Positions 1 through 8,551 of a DNA stretch of 64,000 bases are shown here, one piece after another; within the stretch, counting starts at the first letter, position 1, and each line of letters starts with the position of its first letter. A program made the position numbers and the translations under genes. The notes under the pieces are model-generated. The model was not told where the DNA came from, did no database searches, and saw only the letters and a program-made list of their open reading frames with translations. Source of the DNA: Candidatus Coprenecus stercorigallinarum (GTDB taxonomy: Bacteria > Bacteroidota > Bacteroidia > Bacteroidales > UBA932); assembly GCA_018711305.1 (NCBI GenBank), contig DVIL01000048.1, positions 1 through 64,000 of the forward strand, in the 5' to 3' direction.

Positions 1-1049
1 GATATCAGTCTTACACACCTGACGGACACTCCATAACTGTCCTTGTCCGTATAATAGACATCGCAGGTGTTGGTATTGTAATAAATGAAACGGTACGGTA
101 CCATTCCGTTGTCAAGCAAGGTGGAAGACCACCACATACCGTACACTCCTATATTCTCGAACTCGTTGTAGTTGTCCCTGGAATTGCCAGTAGGAAAGGC
201 ATTCCATCCGGAAGTGTTCGAATGCAGGTTGTCCGGAGAATAAGGCCACATGGCAGAGCCGTTTACCGTCACTGGCGCGGACAATATATCCCCTATACCG
301 TCCCAATGGTCCAGGAAATCGACAGGTTCCCCTCCTACCGCAAGGGCAAGATCCTCCCAGTCCTCTGCCGTAGGTACAGACCATCCGTCAGGACAAGCAC
401 CCTGAGGGCCCTGGCCCAGACCTTCCCCGGACTGTCCCCCAGTAGCCTCGTTCCATGAGTAAAGGCGGCCGAAGATGTAATCAAGTCCTTCGGATTTGTC
501 ATACGGATAACCGAGCACTGTTTCCCCGTCTCCTGCATACCTCAGGTCCTGCGTGAACCACTGGAGGCTTCCTATATTGCGTACACGATAGGTCTGTCCG
601 TCCCGTTCGTCCCTTAATGTGGTGGTGCCGGGTGCCCAGCCATCGATTGCTTCGGGGTCAGTCGTTATAACCTGGACGTGGGCAGTGGAGGAACTGGTAT
701 AGTATTCGCCGGATATGGACTGAGCGTATGCCGTTATGGAATATTCACCCGGCTCTGAGGGCAGATGGAATGTAATCGACTGTCCCTCCACAGTATCCGT
801 TTCGTTGATCTCCATATCGTAAGATACCCAGTAATACCTGAGATCCGACAACGGCGGGGTAGTGATACCGGATACGTATGAGGAGACTTCCTGACCTACC
901 ACCGCATAGGAGGGGAAATCGAAACTTACCGAACCGGCCATATACTCCCTCGTATCTTCTTCATCCTTATTGCATGATACTGCCGCCATGGCTGCAACGA
1001 CAGCGGCAACTATGAATTTCAAATAATACTTCCTTTCCATTTTTTCCAT
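1..1049 (-). CDS. FISUMP-domain lipoprotein, partial at left edge
   Basis: The reverse strand is open from an ATG at 1049 (alternative ATG at 1040) to the window edge, so the C-terminus is missing. The product begins with a short charged stretch, a hydrophobic segment and a lipobox ending AAVSC (Cys about residue 26), followed by Asp/Glu residues, so it is probably an outer-membrane or surface lipoprotein. The middle looks like an Ig/PKD-type beta domain. The second half has the hallmark of the Fibrobacter succinogenes major paralogous domain (FISUMP): DGQTYRVRNIGSLQWF, then a TQDL motif, and later CPDGWSVPTAEDW. Such domains occur on surface lipoproteins of gut Bacteroidales; the ligand is unknown. 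It is transcribed divergently from the ApbE-esterase gene. Confidence 0.85.
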   Translation of the reverse strand, partial: MEKMERKYYLKFIVAAVVAAMAAVSCNKDEEDTREYMAGSVSFDFPSYAVVGQEVSSYVSGITTPPLSDLRYYWVSYDMEINETDTVEGQSITFHLPSEPGEYSITAYAQSISGEYYTSSSTAHVQVITTDPEAIDGWAPGTTTLRDERDGQTYRVRNIGSLQWFTQDLRYAGDGETVLGYPYDKSEGLDYIFGRLYSWNEATGGQSGEGLGQGPQGACPDGWSVPTAEDWEDLALAVGGEPVDFLDHWDGIGDILSAPVTVNGSAMWPYSPDNLHSNTSGWNAFPTGNSRDNYNEFENIGVYGMWWSSTLLDNGMVPYRFIYYNTNTCDVYYTDKDSYGVSVRCVRLI

Positions 1050-1067
1050 TTCACGACATTCGGAATA

Positions 1068-1100
1068 CAAATATGCATCAATTTTTCTTAGATTTGCAAA
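1068..1100 (-). promoter_or_regulatory. Bacteroidetes-type promoter of the FISUMP lipoprotein
   Basis: Read on the minus strand, TTTG (1097-1100) is followed after 21 bases by CATATTTG (1068-1075), one mismatch from TAnnTTTG. Transcription would start near 1061, leaving about 12-20 bases before the two candidate ATGs. Confidence 0.5.
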
Positions 1101-1131
1101 CAGATATCCATTTTACTAAAATCATGCCATT

Positions 1132-3117
1132 ATGAGAAAGGGTCTCTCCGTCCTGACCGCTGTCGTGTTCATAGCCGCACTGGCCTCATGCTCAGGACAC
1201 AACCAATACCGCCGCCTGGAAGGATTCGCCCAGGGAGGCACATTCCACATTATCTATTCGGTTCCTGAAACAGAATCCCCCGCCACCTCAGACGACACTG
1301 TAGCCGCATTGGTCACCAAAAGGCTGCGTGACATAGACTTCTCCATATCCGGATACAACAAAGGCTCCCTGCTGTCCAGAATCAACCGTGGGGAAGACTG
1401 TATGCCCGACCGGTATTTCACCGAGCTTTTCGAACTCTCGCAACAGGTATGGAAGGAAACAGGAGGACTCTTCGATGTAAGCGGCGGCCCGCTTTTCGAC
1501 TTCTGGGGTTTCGGATTCAAAGATCCGCAGAGCCTGGACAGTCTGCGTGACGATGCGCGCACAGCCCGTATTGTAGACTCGCTGCTCGAATTCGTAGGAA
1601 TGGATCTCGTCAGTCTCGAGAATGGCAGAATCGTCAAGAAAGATCCCCGTGTACAACTCAACTTCAACGCAATCGCCCAGGGTTACACCTGTGATGCCGT
1701 AGCGGACCTCCTGGACAGCATCGGAATACAGAATTACCTTGTGGAAGTAGGTATGGAAATCGTATGCAAGGGACTGAACGCATCAGGGAAACCTTGGAGG
1801 ATCGGCATAGACGCACCGGTCGACGGCTCTCAGACTGCGGGCGAAAACGTGCAGAAATTCCTCGATCTTACGGACTGCGGTATCACGACCTCCGGGAACT
1901 ACCGTAAATTCTTCCTCATCGACGGGAAAAAATATTCCCACTCCATCAATCCTGTAACCGGTTATCCAGTCCAGCACGACCTGCTGAGTGCCACTGTAAT
2001 ATCCGCTGACACCGCACGTCCGGGCGCGCTCTCGGACGCCTATGCCACATACTGCATGGTCCTCGGGAAAGAGGCAGCCGCCAGATTCATCGGCTCGCGT
2101 GGAGACCTGCGCGGATACCTCATACATGATGGCGGGACCATCGACATGCTCAAAGACGGTTCAGAGATACACACCGCATACGGTCATGTGGAGGAATATC
2201 CACAGTTCGAATCAGACTTCATGAGTCCCAGGCAGGTCTACGTATGGCTGCCCGACGGCTACTCCGAACGGGAGAAATATCCGGTACTGTACATGCACGA
2301 CGGACAGATGCTCTTCGACGACACCTGGACATGGAACGGCCAGGAGTGGCAGGTGGATGAAGTGCTGGGAAGTCTCATCGCAGAAGGGAAGGTTCCGCCC
2401 GCTATAGTGGTCGGCATCGCCAACGGGAACAACAGATATGGGGAATATTTTCCGGAGAAGGTGCTGGAGTATCTGGGCGGAGTGCCTGACTCATTGACCG
2501 GAACCTCCAACGAATCCGCCTCAGCCCTGAATTACATGCTGTCTTCGGGCACCATATACGAGGCCGACGAATATCTGCGTTTCCTGACCTCCGAACTCAA
2601 ACCCTTCATCGACTCGCATTACTCCACTCTGAGCGACAAGGAGCATACGTTCATCGCCGGTTCAAGTATGGGCGGCCTCATATCCCTCTATGCCCTGTGC
2701 GAATATCCCGAAGTATTCGGGGGCGCTGCCTGCATGTCCACCCACCTGCCTATGATCACCAGCGCTGACTACGCTGGGGCCGCAGGCATATCGCAGACAG
2801 TCTTCGAGGCTTTCATGCAGTATCTGGAAGAACACCTGCCCTCACCCGGTTCCTGCCTGCTCTACACAGACCGAGGCGATTCCACTCTGGACGCCCTCTA
2901 CCCTCCCTTCCAGGACAGCCTTGACAGCCTGCTCACCGACCGCGGCTGGCAACCAGGCCCATCCTTCTCCTTACCGGCATCGGGAGACCAAACAGGATTT
3001 CCGGACACCATTTGCCCCACATGCACTTGGATAAGTCCCGTATTCCCCGGGGCATCCCACCTCGAACAGGACTGGGCAGCCCGCCTGCACATTCCTTTAA
3101 CCTTCCTGCTGCGATAG
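1132..3117 (+). CDS. Lipoprotein fusion: ApbE-like FAD:protein FMN transferase plus esterase D-like hydrolase
   Basis: 661 residues. The N-terminus is a lipoprotein signal (ALASCSG, Cys about 20). Residues about 28-345 match ApbE: GGTFHIIY, SGYNKGSLLSRIN, FNAIAQGY, DCGITTSGNYRKFF, HSINPVTGYPV and a DAYAT near the metal-binding end. ApbE attaches FMN to RNF/NQR subunits in the periplasm. Residues about 360-661 match the enterochelin esterase/esterase D alpha-beta hydrolase family: YPVLYMHDGQ, GSSMGG with Ser512 as predicted nucleophile, and FPGASHLEQDW near the end with the probable catalytic His. About 25 residues before that His (LPASGDQTG...CPTCTW) look like an insertion. The two activities are normally separate genes. 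The reading frame is continuous, so this is either a true fusion or an old gene-end loss. Confidence 0.85.
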   Translation: MRKGLSVLTAVVFIAALASCSGHNQYRRLEGFAQGGTFHIIYSVPETESPATSDDTVAALVTKRLRDIDFSISGYNKGSLLSRINRGEDCMPDRYFTELFELSQQVWKETGGLFDVSGGPLFDFWGFGFKDPQSLDSLRDDARTARIVDSLLEFVGMDLVSLENGRIVKKDPRVQLNFNAIAQGYTCDAVADLLDSIGIQNYLVEVGMEIVCKGLNASGKPWRIGIDAPVDGSQTAGENVQKFLDLTDCGITTSGNYRKFFLIDGKKYSHSINPVTGYPVQHDLLSATVISADTARPGALSDAYATYCMVLGKEAAARFIGSRGDLRGYLIHDGGTIDMLKDGSEIHTAYGHVEEYPQFESDFMSPRQVYVWLPDGYSEREKYPVLYMHDGQMLFDDTWTWNGQEWQVDEVLGSLIAEGKVPPAIVVGIANGNNRYGEYFPEKVLEYLGGVPDSLTGTSNESASALNYMLSSGTIYEADEYLRFLTSELKPFIDSHYSTLSDKEHTFIAGSSMGGLISLYALCEYPEVFGGAACMSTHLPMITSADYAGAAGISQTVFEAFMQYLEEHLPSPGSCLLYTDRGDSTLDALYPPFQDSLDSLLTDRGWQPGPSFSLPASGDQTGFPDTICPTCTWISPVFPGASHLEQDWAARLHIPLTFLLR

Positions 3118-3301
3118 TCATCTGCTTGCTGCGGCTGACTCCTGCCGTGACGGACTCCAGCCGCACAAGAGCCAGCGCTGCCTACATGCCCAGTTCCAAC
3201 GAGGCGAGTTATTTTATGCTGCCCTGTGCCCGGAAAAAGCGGTGAGCCAGAATGACGACACCACGGACCATCTAACTACATTTTACCGGACAGCACGGAG
3301 C

Positions 3302-3364
3302 GTCACCTCTTCCCGACAAAAAAGGGCACCGTAAAGGTACCCTTTTTTGTCGGGAAGAGGTGAC
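3302..3364. repeat. 29-bp inverted repeat overlapping the 3' end of tRNA-Pro(CGG)
   Basis: Left arm 3302-3330 and right arm 3336-3364 are complementary at 28 of 29 positions around a GTAAA loop. The right arm contains the last 14 bases of the tRNA body plus its trailer; the left arm is an inverted copy. The central part (3316-3350) is an A-tract/hairpin/T-tract that can terminate transcription in both directions, including the tRNA transcript. Confidence 0.9.
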
Positions 3365-3423
3365 TCGAACACCCGACCTCTGCGTCCCGAACGCAGCGCG
3401 CTAGCCAACTGCGCCACTTCCCG
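3350..3423 (-). tRNA. tRNA-Pro (anticodon CGG)
   Basis: On the minus strand a full cloverleaf can be drawn: acceptor CGGGAAG/CTTCCCG, anticodon stem CTGCG/CGCAG with loop TTCGGGA, and T loop GTTCGAGTC. C1-G72, discriminator A73 and G37 fit proline. CCA is not encoded (ACA follows). It lies downstream of a second tRNA-Pro gene in the same direction. Confidence 0.95.
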
Positions 3424-3440
3424 AGAAACGACTGTATGTC

Positions 3441-3474
3441 TTAAAAAAAGAGGTCCTCGCTTCGGAGAACCTCT
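3441..3474 (-). terminator. Rho-independent terminator after tRNA-Pro(AGG)
   Basis: On the minus strand AGAGGT...ACCTCT (3449-3474) forms a 10-bp stem, with one G-T pair, followed by a run of T. It sits between the two tRNA genes, so the distal tRNA may depend on read-through. Confidence 0.75.
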
Positions 3475-3476
3475 TG

Positions 3477-3550
3477 TCGGGATGAGACGACTCGAACGTC
3501 CGACCCCCACGTCCCTAACGTGGTGCGCTAACCAACTGCGCCACATCCCG
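3477..3550 (-). tRNA. tRNA-Pro (anticodon AGG)
   Basis: The minus-strand cloverleaf has acceptor CGGGATG/CATCCCG, anticodon stem CCACG/CGTGG, loop TTAGGGA, and discriminator A73. The anticodon reads AGG, with A at the wobble position, which is rare in bacteria outside tRNA-Arg(ACG). The body is closely similar to the tRNA-Pro(CGG) next to it, pointing to duplication. Confidence 0.92.
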
Positions 3551-3560
3551 AATCGGACCG

Positions 3561-3590
3561 CAAAGATAGTAAATTTTTCTTACCGCCAAA
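3561..3590 (-). promoter_or_regulatory. Promoter of the tRNA-Pro pair
   Basis: Minus strand: TTTG (3587-3590), an 18-base spacer, and a perfect TATCTTTG (3561-3568) that ends 10 bases before the tRNA 5' end. Confidence 0.7.
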
Positions 3591-3614
3591 TTTTTTTCAG
3601 ATTTTTTTACACAT

Positions 3615-3650
3615 AAAAAGCCGGGTGAGGAACAATCCCGACCCGGCCGT
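3615..3650 (-). terminator. Terminator of the DPP11 transcript
   Basis: On the minus strand GCCGGGT and ACCCGGC (3641-3647 and 3620-3626) pair around a 14-base loop and are followed by T-rich sequence. It lies just downstream of the peptidase stop codon. Confidence 0.7.
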
Positions 3651-3693
3651 TTTCAATATGTAGATATATAGCGTCTGTAGAAACGCTATGCTG

Positions 3694-5793
3694 CTATTCA
3701 AGTTCAACTGTCATCTCTTCAATAAGATGATCCGCTTCACCGATCTTGTCAATAATGAACAGGACATACCTGATATCGAGGGATATGTTGCGGCAGAACG
3801 CAGGATCGAACTCGATATCGCTCATAGTGCCTTCCCATACCCTGTCGAAATTGATACCTATCAGACGGCCCTTGGAATCAATCACGGGACTGCCGGAGTT
3901 GCCGCCGGAGGTGTGGTTGGTCGCGATAAAGCAGACAGGCACCTTGCCGTCATAACCCCAGCGGCCGTAATCTCCGCTTGCTACGATATCACGGAACTTC
4001 TGGGGGATATTGTAATCGAATATTTCCGGATTGTCCTTTTCCATGATACCTTCGATGGTAGAAAACGGCATGTAGTACACTCCGTCCGAAGGGGAATATC
4101 CCTTTATATGACCGTAGGCGACACGGAGAGTCAGATTTGCATCAGGATAGAAATCCTTCTCGGGCTGGAATGCCATCTGGCCGCGCATATAGTCGCGGTT
4201 GAGCAAGGTTATCTCGGAATTGAGCCTGCTTACGACGGGACGCAGATTGGCCCCGGTCCATTCGGTAAACTCCCGGCTGAATTCCATGGCGGGATCGTCC
4301 TGCAGGGCAGCCACCGCCGCACAGTCCATGGCCTCAAGTGCCTTCCTGTCGGCAAACACAGAGGTAGAGAAAATATGGTCTGCCCATTTCTCTACAGATC
4401 CACCGTACACCGCCAGAGTGCTGTCAAAATAAGGAGGCCTGAAGTCCACAGGAACATCCTCTTTGTAGGCATTCATGACAGCCACGAAAGACTCTTTGTC
4501 GATAGGCAGATAATAATCCTTGTAGAACGATGCTATCGCTGCCTTCAGGGCCGAATCTGAACCGGATTCTGCCACTCGTCCGAGACGGGAGGCGAACTGG
4601 GCCAGTTCGATGGTCCTGGCGGACTCATTGTAGTAGTCCAGAGCGTAGTTGTAAGGTTCAAGAGCCTTATAGAGAGAGTCAAGCGCAGGGATGATACCCT
4701 CATACTCCGTCCCCTCAGCCCACTTCATGAAGCGGGACTCGAACTCCTGTTTCTTAGCTACAGTACCGAGACGGACTATGCCCTTCATCTCGCCCTGCCA
4801 TTTCTTCCAGGAGTTGGACACACCGGCATTCTTCGACGAATACTGGATTCTCACAGCCTGGTCGGCATCCATGTATTTCTTCTGGACGTCCAGACGCATG
4901 GTTCGCAGAGCTATCTTGAATGGATTGGCGACATCGGATACATAGCGCACACCCTCCGACATGATGTACTCGCGGGTACTGCCGGGGAAACCGTACACGA
5001 AGGTAAACTCGCCCTCCTGCACACCGCCGGCGGCTATGTGGAAATATTTCTTGGGCCTATAGGGCACGTTGTCCTCTGAGTAAGGAGCGGGATTGTTGTC
5101 CTTGTCGGCATACACTCGGAAAATGGAGAAGTCTCCTGTATGGCGGGGCCACATCCAGTTGTCGGTGTCACCGCCGAACTTGCCGATCGACGAAGGGGGT
5201 GCTCCCACCAGGCGCACGTCGGTATAGCGGCGGAATACGAACATAAAATATTGGTTGCCATAGAAGAGAGGCTCGACGGAAGCTCTCAGTCCATTGCCTC
5301 CGGCTACTGCCTCCTCGACGAGTTTTTCCGAATTGGCATTTACAAGTTCCTGCCTCTCCTGCTCGGTCATACCTTCCTTATACCCCTCCAGCACCTTGTC
5401 GGTAACATCCTCCATATATTCGAGAAAACTTACCGAAAGTCCCGGGTTGGGCAGCTCCTCAGCCCTTGTCATGGCCCAGAAACCGTCACGGAGATAGTCA
5501 TGTTCAACAGAGCTGTGCCTCTGGATCTGGCCGTAGCCGCAGTGATGGTTGGTCAGAAGAAGACCTTCGGGAGAGATGAGCTCTCCTGTGCAGCCGCCTC
5601 CGAAGAGCACCACGGCATCCTTGAGGGAAGCCTGGTTGATACTGTAGATGTCTTCAGCCGTAAGGGTAAATCCCTTGGCCTGCATGTCACCTATTCTCTG
5701 GGAGATAAGGGACGGAAGCCACATTCCCTCATCCGCGGAGGCAGATGCTCCGCAAATGAGGGAAAGTGCTACTATCGAAAAGTATTTTCTCAT
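3694..5793 (-). CDS. dpp11: S46 family dipeptidyl-peptidase, DPP11-like (Asp/Glu-specific)
   Basis: 699 residues, the usual length for S46. A signal peptide ends at about residue 20 (SASADEG), so the enzyme acts in the periplasm. The catalytic triad regions are visible: TNHHCGYGQ (His83/84), GGDTDNWMWPRHTGDF with the Asp, and TSGGNSGSPV with Ser633. Eighteen residues after this Ser, in INFDRVWE, is Arg651. In Porphyromonas gingivalis the equivalent Arg673 defines DPP11, which releases dipeptides with acidic P1 residues, whereas DPP7 has Gly there. I therefore infer specificity for Asp/Glu. It starts 10 bases after the acyl-CoA dehydrogenase stop codon, so it is probably the last gene of that operon, feeding amino acids to fermentative oxidation. 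Confidence 0.93.
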   Translation of the reverse strand: MRKYFSIVALSLICGASASADEGMWLPSLISQRIGDMQAKGFTLTAEDIYSINQASLKDAVVLFGGGCTGELISPEGLLLTNHHCGYGQIQRHSSVEHDYLRDGFWAMTRAEELPNPGLSVSFLEYMEDVTDKVLEGYKEGMTEQERQELVNANSEKLVEEAVAGGNGLRASVEPLFYGNQYFMFVFRRYTDVRLVGAPPSSIGKFGGDTDNWMWPRHTGDFSIFRVYADKDNNPAPYSEDNVPYRPKKYFHIAAGGVQEGEFTFVYGFPGSTREYIMSEGVRYVSDVANPFKIALRTMRLDVQKKYMDADQAVRIQYSSKNAGVSNSWKKWQGEMKGIVRLGTVAKKQEFESRFMKWAEGTEYEGIIPALDSLYKALEPYNYALDYYNESARTIELAQFASRLGRVAESGSDSALKAAIASFYKDYYLPIDKESFVAVMNAYKEDVPVDFRPPYFDSTLAVYGGSVEKWADHIFSTSVFADRKALEAMDCAAVAALQDDPAMEFSREFTEWTGANLRPVVSRLNSEITLLNRDYMRGQMAFQPEKDFYPDANLTLRVAYGHIKGYSPSDGVYYMPFSTIEGIMEKDNPEIFDYNIPQKFRDIVASGDYGRWGYDGKVPVCFIATNHTSGGNSGSPVIDSKGRLIGINFDRVWEGTMSDIEFDPAFCRNISLDIRYVLFIIDKIGEADHLIEEMTVELE

Positions 5794-5803
5794 ATAGCTT
5801 GTT

Positions 5804-7504
5804 TTAGTTGATGAAGTCAGCCAGGTCTTCCTCGCTGAAACCGGCGATGTAGTCGTAGCGCTCCTGGTTCCAGGCCTTCGCCTTGCCTACAAACACTCTT
5901 GCGGACTTGGCGAAATCAGCGCACCTGCCGGCATCCAGTACGAGCAGCCAGCCCATGATGATATGACCGGCCATTTCCACCAGACGGCGTGCATGGAAAT
6001 CGATGTAGGTGTTGTCGTGTCCCTGTACGAGGGCGCAGGCCTGCTCATACTGTGCAGCCATCTCCACCAAGGTCTTCTTCAGTGTGGCAAACTCGGGAGC
6101 CACCTCCCCGGCCTCATACTCGCGGATCTTGGCGAGGTATGCGCCGGTGGTCACATAACGGATAGCGGCCACAGTCTGGAGCTGGGATGTACCTTCATAT
6201 ATAGTGGTAATTCTGGCATCGCGGTAGATGCGCTCCACAGGATACTCCTTCATGTAGCCTGAGCCGCCGTGTACCTGAATGGCGTCATAGGCATTCTGGT
6301 TGCAGTACTCGCTGGACATCATCTTGAGCACGGGAGTGAACATATCGGCATAACGCTGATACTTCTTCATCTCCTGACGCTCTTCCGGAGTCAGCTTGCG
6401 GGTCTCGGCCACAAAACCGTAGGCCTTGTACATATCTACGAAACGGGTGGTCTCATACAGGATGGCGCGGGAAGCCTGAAGTTTGGCCTTCATCACTGCA
6501 AGCATCTCGGACACTGCAGGGAACTCAATGATGGCCTTGCCGAACTGACGGCGCTCGCAGGCATATTTGTAAGCCTCGCGGTATGCGGCCTCAGAGATAC
6601 CCACGGACTGGGCTCCCACTCCGAGACGGGCACCGTTCATCAGGGACATCACGTATTTGATAAGACCCATGCGGCGCTCGCCGATGAGCTTGGCGGGAGC
6701 GTTCTTGAAGACCAGCTCACAGGTGGGAGAGCCCTTGATACCGAGCTTGTTCTCGATTCTGCGGACAGTCACTCCACCCCACTTCTGGTCGTGTACGAAA
6801 TAGGACAGGCCACGACCGTCGCGGGTACCTTCCTCGGAACGGGCCAGGACGAGCTTGATCTGGGCATCACCGTTGGTAATGAACCTCTTCACGCCGTTGA
6901 GCATCCACATACCCTTCTCCTCGCACCACTCGGCCTTGAGCATGGCTGCCTGAAGGTCGGAACCTGCATCGGGCTCGGTCAGGTCCATGGAGCAGGTATC
7001 ACCCTGGGGAATCCTGGGCAGGAACTCGGCCTTGATCTCCTCGGAGGCGAACTCATGGATGGTCTCGGCGCAGTCCTGGAGTCCCCAGATATTGGCAAAT
7101 CCGGCATCAGCCCTGGAAACCAGCTCCTCGGCCATCACATAGGGCACGAGGGAAAAGTTCAGTCCACCGTACTGGCGGGGCAGGGACATTCCGTACATTC
7201 CGGCCTGGGTGAGCACCCTCTGGTTCTCGGCAGTACCGGCAGCATAGGTCACGCGGCCGCCCTCGCAGACAGGACCGTCATGGTCCACCTGCTCGGCATT
7301 GGCAGCAATGGTGTCGGCGCAGATCTCGCCCATCACCTCCATCACCTTGTCGTATGAGTCAATGGCGTCCTCCACATTGCAGGGAGCATAGTCATAGACT
7401 CCGCTGTCCTTGAAATTCTGTTCCTTCAGCTCCACAATCTTCTGCATCAGGGGATGCGAGAGCTGAAACTTCAAATCACTGTTGTCTGTATAAAAATTTG
7501 CCAT
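5804..7504 (-). CDS. Acyl-CoA dehydrogenase (C-terminally extended)
   Basis: 566 residues. The first 80 residues form an N-terminal helical extension (acyl-CoA dehydrogenase type with AidB-like N-cap). FAD and substrate motifs follow: AGMYGMSLPRQYGGL, CSMDLTEPDAGSDLQAA, GVKRFITNGD, the GERRMGL region, RRQFGKAI and IQVHGGSGYMKEYPVERIYRD, then a region of about 120 helical residues after the core. The enzyme oxidises an acyl-CoA to an enoyl-CoA and passes electrons to ETF. It is followed 10 bases later by dpp11 and preceded 12 bases earlier by etfA, giving an etfB-etfA-acd(-dpp11) operon. The acyl chain cannot be told from sequence. Confidence 0.93.
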   Translation of the reverse strand: MANFYTDNSDLKFQLSHPLMQKIVELKEQNFKDSGVYDYAPCNVEDAIDSYDKVMEVMGEICADTIAANAEQVDHDGPVCEGGRVTYAAGTAENQRVLTQAGMYGMSLPRQYGGLNFSLVPYVMAEELVSRADAGFANIWGLQDCAETIHEFASEEIKAEFLPRIPQGDTCSMDLTEPDAGSDLQAAMLKAEWCEEKGMWMLNGVKRFITNGDAQIKLVLARSEEGTRDGRGLSYFVHDQKWGGVTVRRIENKLGIKGSPTCELVFKNAPAKLIGERRMGLIKYVMSLMNGARLGVGAQSVGISEAAYREAYKYACERRQFGKAIIEFPAVSEMLAVMKAKLQASRAILYETTRFVDMYKAYGFVAETRKLTPEERQEMKKYQRYADMFTPVLKMMSSEYCNQNAYDAIQVHGGSGYMKEYPVERIYRDARITTIYEGTSQLQTVAAIRYVTTGAYLAKIREYEAGEVAPEFATLKKTLVEMAAQYEQACALVQGHDNTYIDFHARRLVEMAGHIIMGWLLVLDAGRCADFAKSARVFVGKAKAWNQERYDYIAGFSEEDLADFIN

Positions 7505-7516
7505 GACTTCTTCTCC

Positions 7517-8530
7517 TTACTTGCTGTTTTGTTTGTAGAACTTGATGAGCTTGGGTATCACCACATTGAGGTCACCCACGATAGCATAGTCGGCTATCTT
7601 GTGGATGGGAGCCTCGGGGTCGCTGTTGATCGAGATGATCATCGAGGACTGGTCCATACCGGCCGTGTGCTGGATCTGGCCTGAGATACCGCAGGAAATG
7701 AAGAGCTTGGGACGTACGGTCACTCCGGTCTGTCCGATCTGGCGGGCATGGTCGGCAAAGCCGGCGTCCACAGCGGCGCGGGAAGCACCAACCTCTCCTC
7801 CGAGAGTCTTTGCCAGCTCGAATATCAGGTCGAAATTCTCCTTGCTGCCGACTCCGAATCCTCCGGCGACAATAATCTGTGCTCCTTTGATATCTATCTT
7901 CCTCTCCTCTATCTCACGGGCCACAATCTCCACTGTCAGATCGCTGTCCTTCAGGATAGAATTGACGTCTATCTCAGAGATGCGTCCTGTCACGGGAGCT
8001 GCCAGGGGAGCCTTCTTCATCACACCCTCGCGGACAGTGGCCATCTGGGGCCTGTGCTCGGGATTGACGATGGTGGCTATGATGTTGCCTCCGAATGCGG
8101 GACGGATCTGGTACAGGAGATTGTGATACTGCTTCTCCTTGTCCTGATGGTCACCTATCTCCAGGGCAGTGCAGTCTGCTGTAAGGCCGCTGTGCAGGGC
8201 GCTGGAAACTCTGGGAGCGAGGTCCCTGCCTACGGAGGTGGCTCCGAAGAGGGCTATCTGGGGCTGTTCCTTACGGAAAAGGTCAATGGTAATCGAGGCA
8301 TAGGGCAACGTGCGGAAGAACTCCAGCCGCTTGTCATCGGCCAGATGCACTACTGCAGCTCCGTAGGAATAAAGTTCATCGGCCAGGCCGCGGACATCGT
8401 GTCCTATCAGCAGGGCCTCCACATCGCAGGAAAGCGAGGCTGCCAGATCACGGGCCTTGGTCATCAGTTCGAGACTTACATCGCAGAGACGTCCTCCGTC
8501 GGTCTCACAATATACTATAATGTTGTTCAT
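7517..8530 (-). CDS. etfA: Electron transfer flavoprotein alpha subunit
   Basis: 337 residues. The N-terminal domain begins NNIIVYCETDGG. The conserved C-terminal FAD domain has GGFGVGSKENFDLI, GEVGASRAAVDAGF, GQTGVTVRPKLFI and GISGQIQHTAGM, then a SINSDPEAPI motif. With EtfB it carries electrons from the acyl-CoA dehydrogenase. The gene lies between etfB (21 bases upstream) and the dehydrogenase. Some ETFs of anaerobes are electron-bifurcating; sequence alone does not settle this here. Confidence 0.95.
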   Translation of the reverse strand: MNNIIVYCETDGGRLCDVSLELMTKARDLAASLSCDVEALLIGHDVRGLADELYSYGAAVVHLADDKRLEFFRTLPYASITIDLFRKEQPQIALFGATSVGRDLAPRVSSALHSGLTADCTALEIGDHQDKEKQYHNLLYQIRPAFGGNIIATIVNPEHRPQMATVREGVMKKAPLAAPVTGRISEIDVNSILKDSDLTVEIVAREIEERKIDIKGAQIIVAGGFGVGSKENFDLIFELAKTLGGEVGASRAAVDAGFADHARQIGQTGVTVRPKLFISCGISGQIQHTAGMDQSSMIISINSDPEAPIHKIADYAIVGDLNVVIPKLIKFYKQNSK

Positions 8531-8551
8531 GTGTTCTTACGTTTTAACAGA

